Shown one piece after another: positions 30,833 through 34,775 of a stretch of DNA of 34,775 nt. The notes beneath the pieces were generated by a model. That model ran no database searches and was not told the DNA's origin. It saw nothing but the letters and a program-made list of their open reading frames with translations. Within the stretch, counting starts at the first letter, position 1. Every line of letters begins with the position of its first letter. Origin of the DNA: Bdellovibrionales bacterium (GTDB lineage: Bacteria; Bdellovibrionota; Bdellovibrionia; Bdellovibrionales; UBA1609); contig JAKUPT010000025.1 in assembly GCA_022450595.1 (NCBI GenBank), positions 1 to 34,775 of the forward strand. Reading direction: 5' to 3'. The position numbers and the translations under genes were made by a program.

Positions 30833-32341
30833 ATGAACACAAACAATTTTTTGGCTGAGCTGCAAAGCTTATTTACTGGTTATTTGCCTAATATTCTAGC
30901 GGCTTTAGGAATATTGATTGTTGGATCTTTAGTCTCATATATTTGCATGAGTTATTTTAGAAAGTTTCTTCGAAAAATTAATATAGAGAATAAAATTATA
31001 AAAATATCTAAATATTCAGAAAAAGAGAAACTTCCTATTGTTAAGTGGTCTGGCTGGGCTTTGTTTTCATTATTAATGATTTTTGTACTTATTGGTTTTT
31101 TTCAAGCTTTAGGATTTTCTGTTGCAGAGGGGCCCTTGAACTACTTTTTAGAAACCATACTAGGATATCTTCCACGCTTAGTTGCACCTTTAATTATATT
31201 TTTTATTGCTTGGGTTGTAGCTAATGGGTTGAAGATCATTATTATTAATTTTTCTGAAAAAACAAAAATAGATGAAAAGTTTAGTTCTTTGGAGTACATG
31301 TCAGATAAAGATAAAACTCCTTCTAAAGCATATAATATTAGTCATACATTTGCAGAAATTGTTTATTGGTTAGTCTTTTTACTCTTTTTACCAGCAGTTT
31401 TAGATTCACTGGCTATTGAGGGACTGCTTGGACCTGTAAATACTATGGTTAATAAGTTTCTTAGTTTTTTACCGAATCTTTTTGCGGCCTCTTTAATAAT
31501 TATTGCAGGCTGGGTTGTTGCTAAAATTATTCAAAAAATTGTTTTTAATTTTGTTAAATCTCTAGGTGCCAATAGTATTTCTGAAAAAGTTGGTCTAGCA
31601 AAACTTACCGGAAGTCATAGTTTTTCAGAAATTATTGGTTCAGTAGTATATATTTTAGTTTTACTGCCTGTTGCCATTGCAGGGCTTAATGCCTTAAAAG
31701 TAGAAGCAATAACTCAGCCTGCAAGTGAAATGCTGTCGACCTTTCTAGGTATTATACCCACGTTATTTGGAGCAGCTTTAATACTGCTTTTATCTTTTAT
31801 TGTTGCAAGGCTAATTTGTTCTGTTCTAACAGACTTCTTAAAAGGAATTGGTTTTGATGACCTACTTATTAAGTTAGGTATTAGTTCTGAGTTGCAATCG
31901 GACAAATACTCACTCTCTCAACTGGGTGGTTATGTAGCAATGCTGATTATAATGTTATTTGCAACAATAGAAGCTTTTAATGTTATTGGATTAACACAGT
32001 TAAGTGACATTATAACAAGATTTACAGTTTTTCTTGGTCATGTTGGTCTTGGGCTTGTTATTTTGGCCATTGGTCTTTACTTAGCAAATTTTGTAGCTAA
32101 GCTAATAAAGCATTCAACAACACCCCATGCGGGAATTTTATCACTAATAAGCCGGGTAAGTATTATTGCATTGGCTGCATCGATGGCTCTAGAGCAAATT
32201 GTAATAGCTAACGAAGTTGTTATTACGGCTTTTGGGGTGATATTGGCAGGTGCTTCTTTAGCTTTCGGCTTAGCTTTTGGCTTAGGTGGTCGTGAAGAAG
32301 CAGCCAAAATATTATCTGATATAAAAAATAAATTTAAATAA
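30833..32341 (+). CDS. Membrane protein of five TM-helix repeats (CmpX/MscS-related)
   Basis: A 502-residue protein with GGAGAAAAAGG before its ATG. It carries about five repeats of a unit like SFLPNLFAASLIIIAGWVVAKIIQKIV: a pro-rich loop, a long helix, then a polar linker. They start near residues 15, 112, 212, 304 and 398. This is the conserved TM helix repeat found in proteins related to small mechanosensitive channels (such as CmpX), which lack the MscS beta domain. The last part, ASLAFGLAFGLGGREEAAKIL, resembles the pore helix end of MscS. A role in ion passage or osmotic stress is inferred from the family. The 177-bp region before it is AT-rich and holds no gene. Confidence 0.85.
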   Translation: MNTNNFLAELQSLFTGYLPNILAALGILIVGSLVSYICMSYFRKFLRKINIENKIIKISKYSEKEKLPIVKWSGWALFSLLMIFVLIGFFQALGFSVAEGPLNYFLETILGYLPRLVAPLIIFFIAWVVANGLKIIIINFSEKTKIDEKFSSLEYMSDKDKTPSKAYNISHTFAEIVYWLVFLLFLPAVLDSLAIEGLLGPVNTMVNKFLSFLPNLFAASLIIIAGWVVAKIIQKIVFNFVKSLGANSISEKVGLAKLTGSHSFSEIIGSVVYILVLLPVAIAGLNALKVEAITQPASEMLSTFLGIIPTLFGAALILLLSFIVARLICSVLTDFLKGIGFDDLLIKLGISSELQSDKYSLSQLGGYVAMLIIMLFATIEAFNVIGLTQLSDIITRFTVFLGHVGLGLVILAIGLYLANFVAKLIKHSTTPHAGILSLISRVSIIALAASMALEQIVIANEVVITAFGVILAGASLAFGLAFGLGGREEAAKILSDIKNKFK

Positions 32342-32453
32342 TTTAAAGATGAACAATCATGGCTAAATTAAATTTTTACTAAAAATATTTATTAATATAT
32401 TTAAAAGCTTAAGTCGGGTTAAAAAAATATTATTATTTCATCAAATGTAAGCT

Positions 32454-32903
32454 TTAAGCTTTTGCAACAAATCGACTTTTGAAGCGAGCTTTAAACTCTG
32501 AATTATTGCTGGATGTGATTTTGGCCTCGGTTGAGACACGAGCCATCGACCTCTTTTGAAACATCTCAATAAATTTATCTATGCAATTAACAGGAATAGT
32601 AGCTGTGGCTATAAAATCAGAATCAACAGGCTTGAGGTATTGGATGCTACTATCTTGAATAACTAGTGAGCTAAATTCGATCTTATGGGATTTAAGTATA
32701 TGATGAATTAATAGATATGAGGAAAGTACGCACAAGGTATTAATACTGCCTCCGAATGCTGTACCTTCATAATTTATATTTTTATTAAGAGGAGCAATGA
32801 TACTTATTTTATTAGATTCAATTTTTACGATATCTATGTTCATTGATTGAACTATAGGTATAGAGTTTAGTAGTTGTTTTTTATAGATCTGTTTATTACT
32901 CAT
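32454..32903 (-). CDS. Putative thioesterase of the hot-dog fold (YiiD C-terminal domain-like)
   Basis: A 149-residue protein from the ATG at 32903; an ATG ten codons upstream would add VVCCNIFII-type residues and is less likely. ISIIAPLNKNINYEGTAFGGSINTL is the central hot-dog helix and its flank as in the YiiD C-terminal and MaoC/PaaI-type thioesterase families, and VIQDSSIQYLKPVDSDFIATATIP is the typical next strand. The substrate acyl-CoA is unknown. There is no ribosome binding site. A TATATT -10 box at 32911-32916 ends 7 nt upstream, as in other leaderless candidates. Confidence 0.75.
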   Translation of the reverse strand: MSNKQIYKKQLLNSIPIVQSMNIDIVKIESNKISIIAPLNKNINYEGTAFGGSINTLCVLSSYLLIHHILKSHKIEFSSLVIQDSSIQYLKPVDSDFIATATIPVNCIDKFIEMFQKRSMARVSTEAKITSSNNSEFKARFKSRFVAKA

Positions 32904-32967
32904 AATTATGAATATATTACAGCAAACAACCATCTTCTAATCAAATTAAAAGCATATAATTTGATAT

Positions 32968-33135
32968 TTATTTTCTTTCAACGCCTTTTTCTGTAAGGCT
33001 TTGTTCATTTTGTGGCAAAGAACTTTCATCATCTTGAACTCCTTCACCTAAAACATCTTTTTTAAGGGCTTCTTCCTCTCTTTCAAGAGCCTTTTTTCGT
33101 CGTTTATTTTCTTCAGTATAGGGTGTATTGCTCAT
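32968..33135 (-). CDS. Small highly charged protein of 55 residues
   Basis: The ATG at 33135 follows AAAGGAG with 8-nt spacing. The product begins MSNTPYTEENKRRKKALERE and continues with Glu, Lys, Asp and Gln, without hydrophobic segments. It should be soluble, probably helical in the first half and disordered in the second. A strong ribosome binding site and a clean frame support a real gene. I recognise no family. It is upstream of and on the same strand as the thioesterase gene, 64 bp apart, but the latter seems to have its own promoter. Confidence 0.65.
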   Translation of the reverse strand: MSNTPYTEENKRRKKALEREEEALKKDVLGEGVQDDESSLPQNEQSLTEKGVERK

Positions 33136-33429
33136 TTGCTTTACTCCTTTGTGCGATTCCTACTCTAGTAACACTTAAGATAAAAATCTTTTTTAAATTA
33201 ATAAAAAATGTGTAAAAACTTAAAAATTACAGTGAGATAGCAGTAAACTGCAAGTATTGGAAACTGTCTGCTTTTGAATAGCATGGCGCCTGTATGCATA
33301 AGGAGCGGTCATAATTGTTTTAAGCCCTATAAGTAATATAGCTGTGAATTAAAAGATTTACTCATATATAAATTAAAATAGTAAAGATCTGTGCCGTGAA
33401 TTAGTTTTAAGCTTCAAAAGAGGTATAAT

Positions 33430-34775
33430 ATGAAAGTCATAATAATTACGGCCTGTCTTTTATTTAGTGGGGTTTTGTCGGCTGCAGAATCATTACAGCT
33501 TGAGCACTTAATGTTAGTCGTTCCTGAAGATGTGCAAAGACCAAGTATGCCAAATTTTCATGTTTATCGCTCAGAAGATATATTTTTAAATGAAGAGCTT
33601 TTAACTTTTGAGCAAATGTTAAGAGATAGAAGTATGTCAGAGCTTTCTGTCAAAAACTATGTTGTGATTCCTAGATTCCAAATGACAAGTCACAACTTAC
33701 CTCATCAAGAATTAATGCATTTCGAAAATGGGGGGCTGTTTATCAAGCATATTATTGATAACGGGGCTAGAGTGATACAATCCAAAATCGCCACGGTGGG
33801 CAGGTTCACTGGTTTTGCGTCACCAGATCCAAATGGTAAATATCAAAATTATAGAATCTATGAAGTTAAATTTGAAAAAGGAGTAGAACTCACTCAAAGG
33901 CCTGAATATAGAATTTCACCTGGCAGCGAATTTATTTTAAATATTGAAAAACGGTTAGAAGATGAAGTGCAAGAACGAAAGTTACAAAAACTAAGAACAA
34001 CGATTTTAGAAAACCCGGGTTATGACATTTCAAGAGCTGAAATGAAAAAAATTAAGTCTTTATATCCGGGCTTAAAAAATAGCATTAATGAAATGTTAGA
34101 TATGCTAGAAATTCAGCTTTTAGAAGCAAGATACACTAGGCCCCAGGCCAAAAAACTCCTGTCTGAGCTTGAGGTGCACTTATATGGTTTATCTAAAAAT
34201 GTACAAAGCCTCCATCATAAAAATGGCCACTCCATAACTAAAGATACAGCACAAATATTTTTAAAAGACAAGCATGCCAAAAGATTTCAACAAGACCATG
34301 TCGATGACAGGGTTATCGATTTGATGAAATTGTTTTTTGATACAGTAGATCAGCTAGATGAAGCTCGAAAGTCAAAAAACGCCACAGAGGTAGAGCGCTA
34401 CTCCTTGGAGGCGCTGAGGTTGATTGGTGAGGTCTATCTCACGGCTGGACTGACAGCGGGCTCTATTGGACAGCAAAAGACCTACTCGGGCCTAATATCA
34501 ATGACTGCCAGTGTGGGGGTTGCTGTGGCAGCTTTTTTACTAGAGGGGGCAGAACTTAAAATGGGGCTGGGTTCATTGTCGGCTGTGCTTTTTACTCATT
34601 CACTATATGAACTGTACTCAAGACAATATACTTATAAACAAAGTCGCTGGATTTATCCGGGTGTTAAAAAACTTGTACAAAAATTAAATTCTAAAGAGAT
34701 AAGAGATGAAAGAGCCAACCTAGGGTATGAGATTGCCGTTCGTGGCAATTCAAATTATATGAATAAAAATTCTAA
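33430..34775 (+). CDS. Large secreted protein of unknown function, incomplete at window end
   Basis: The frame opens at the ATG at 33430 (AAGAGG 8 nt upstream) and is still open after 448 codons at the window edge. A signal peptide (MKVIIITACLLFSGVLSAA) is followed by a globular part with RFTGFASPDPNGKYQNYRIYEV, a helical Lys/Glu-rich middle and a hydrophobic pair of segments at about 353-400 (SMTASVGVAVAAFLLEGAEL, then SLSAVLFTHSLYEL), which suggests one or two membrane passes or a buried helical hairpin. I recognise no family. The 294-bp stretch upstream (33136-33429) holds no gene that I can support. Confidence 0.75.
   Translation, partial: MKVIIITACLLFSGVLSAAESLQLEHLMLVVPEDVQRPSMPNFHVYRSEDIFLNEELLTFEQMLRDRSMSELSVKNYVVIPRFQMTSHNLPHQELMHFENGGLFIKHIIDNGARVIQSKIATVGRFTGFASPDPNGKYQNYRIYEVKFEKGVELTQRPEYRISPGSEFILNIEKRLEDEVQERKLQKLRTTILENPGYDISRAEMKKIKSLYPGLKNSINEMLDMLEIQLLEARYTRPQAKKLLSELEVHLYGLSKNVQSLHHKNGHSITKDTAQIFLKDKHAKRFQQDHVDDRVIDLMKLFFDTVDQLDEARKSKNATEVERYSLEALRLIGEVYLTAGLTAGSIGQQKTYSGLISMTASVGVAVAAFLLEGAELKMGLGSLSAVLFTHSLYELYSRQYTYKQSRWIYPGVKKLVQKLNSKEIRDERANLGYEIAVRGNSNYMNKNS

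Overview
The window (34,775 bp, low GC) looks like the chromosome of an aerobic, free-living Gram-negative bacterium. Lipoproteins, an outer-membrane porin, periplasmic proteins, a caa3-type cytochrome oxidase and lytic-transglycosylase and deacetylase cell-wall enzymes are all present. The gene content and the many small secreted orphan proteins remind me of the Bdellovibrionota (Bdellovibrio/Bacteriovorax relatives). That placement is an inference from gene style, not a phylogeny.

Layout: (1) 1-5.4 kb holds the first codons of a PII gene (minus strand), trmL, secA without the usual zinc-binding tail, a possible 29-residue membrane peptide converging on the secA terminator, a zinc-ribbon/acidic protein overlapping a secreted coiled-coil protein, and a BamE-like lipoprotein. 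(2) 5.5-11.5 kb is a complete caa3 oxidase operon (cytochrome c, SCO, CoxB fused to cytochrome c, CoxA, CoxC, CoxD), a terminator, then haem O synthase. (3) 11.5-13.8 kb has divergent maleylacetoacetate isomerase and fumarylacetoacetase-family genes for the end of tyrosine/homogentisate breakdown. (4) 13.9-19.3 kb holds mltA, a 26-unit heptanucleotide satellite, a GNAT and polysaccharide deacetylase pair, purN, an HNH nuclease without a normal start codon, a 205-bp hairpin, and a class II glutamine amidotransferase. (5) 19.4-25.1 kb holds an exported RelA/SpoT-fold protein with intact synthetase motifs, a TetR regulator, a Notum/pectinacetylesterase-like hydrolase, and a porin / FMN-binding protein / two-membrane-protein unit that looks like an envelope electron-transfer system. 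(6) 25.2-30 kb starts at tRNA-Ser(GGA) and looks like an accessory segment: a decayed RelA/SpoT gene, a LysR regulator divergent from a small secreted protein, and an ABC-F ribosome-protection gene, with three copies of a palindromic repeat scattered between them. (7) 30-34.8 kb holds an HD phosphohydrolase, a TM-helix-repeat membrane protein, a thioesterase-like protein, a 55-residue charged protein and an unfinished secreted protein.

The strongest regulatory discovery is upstream of the ABC-F gene. A consensus promoter, a 14-codon leader with a ribosome binding site, a strong antiterminator pairing and a mutually exclusive intrinsic terminator together form what reads as a complete ribosome-mediated antibiotic-sensing attenuator. 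Other points are the exported RelA/SpoT synthetase, an FMN protein whose whole signal peptide is encoded out of frame inside the porin gene, the giant stop-to-stop hairpin, and a recurring arrangement of -10 boxes 7-8 nt before start codons, which implies leaderless mRNAs.
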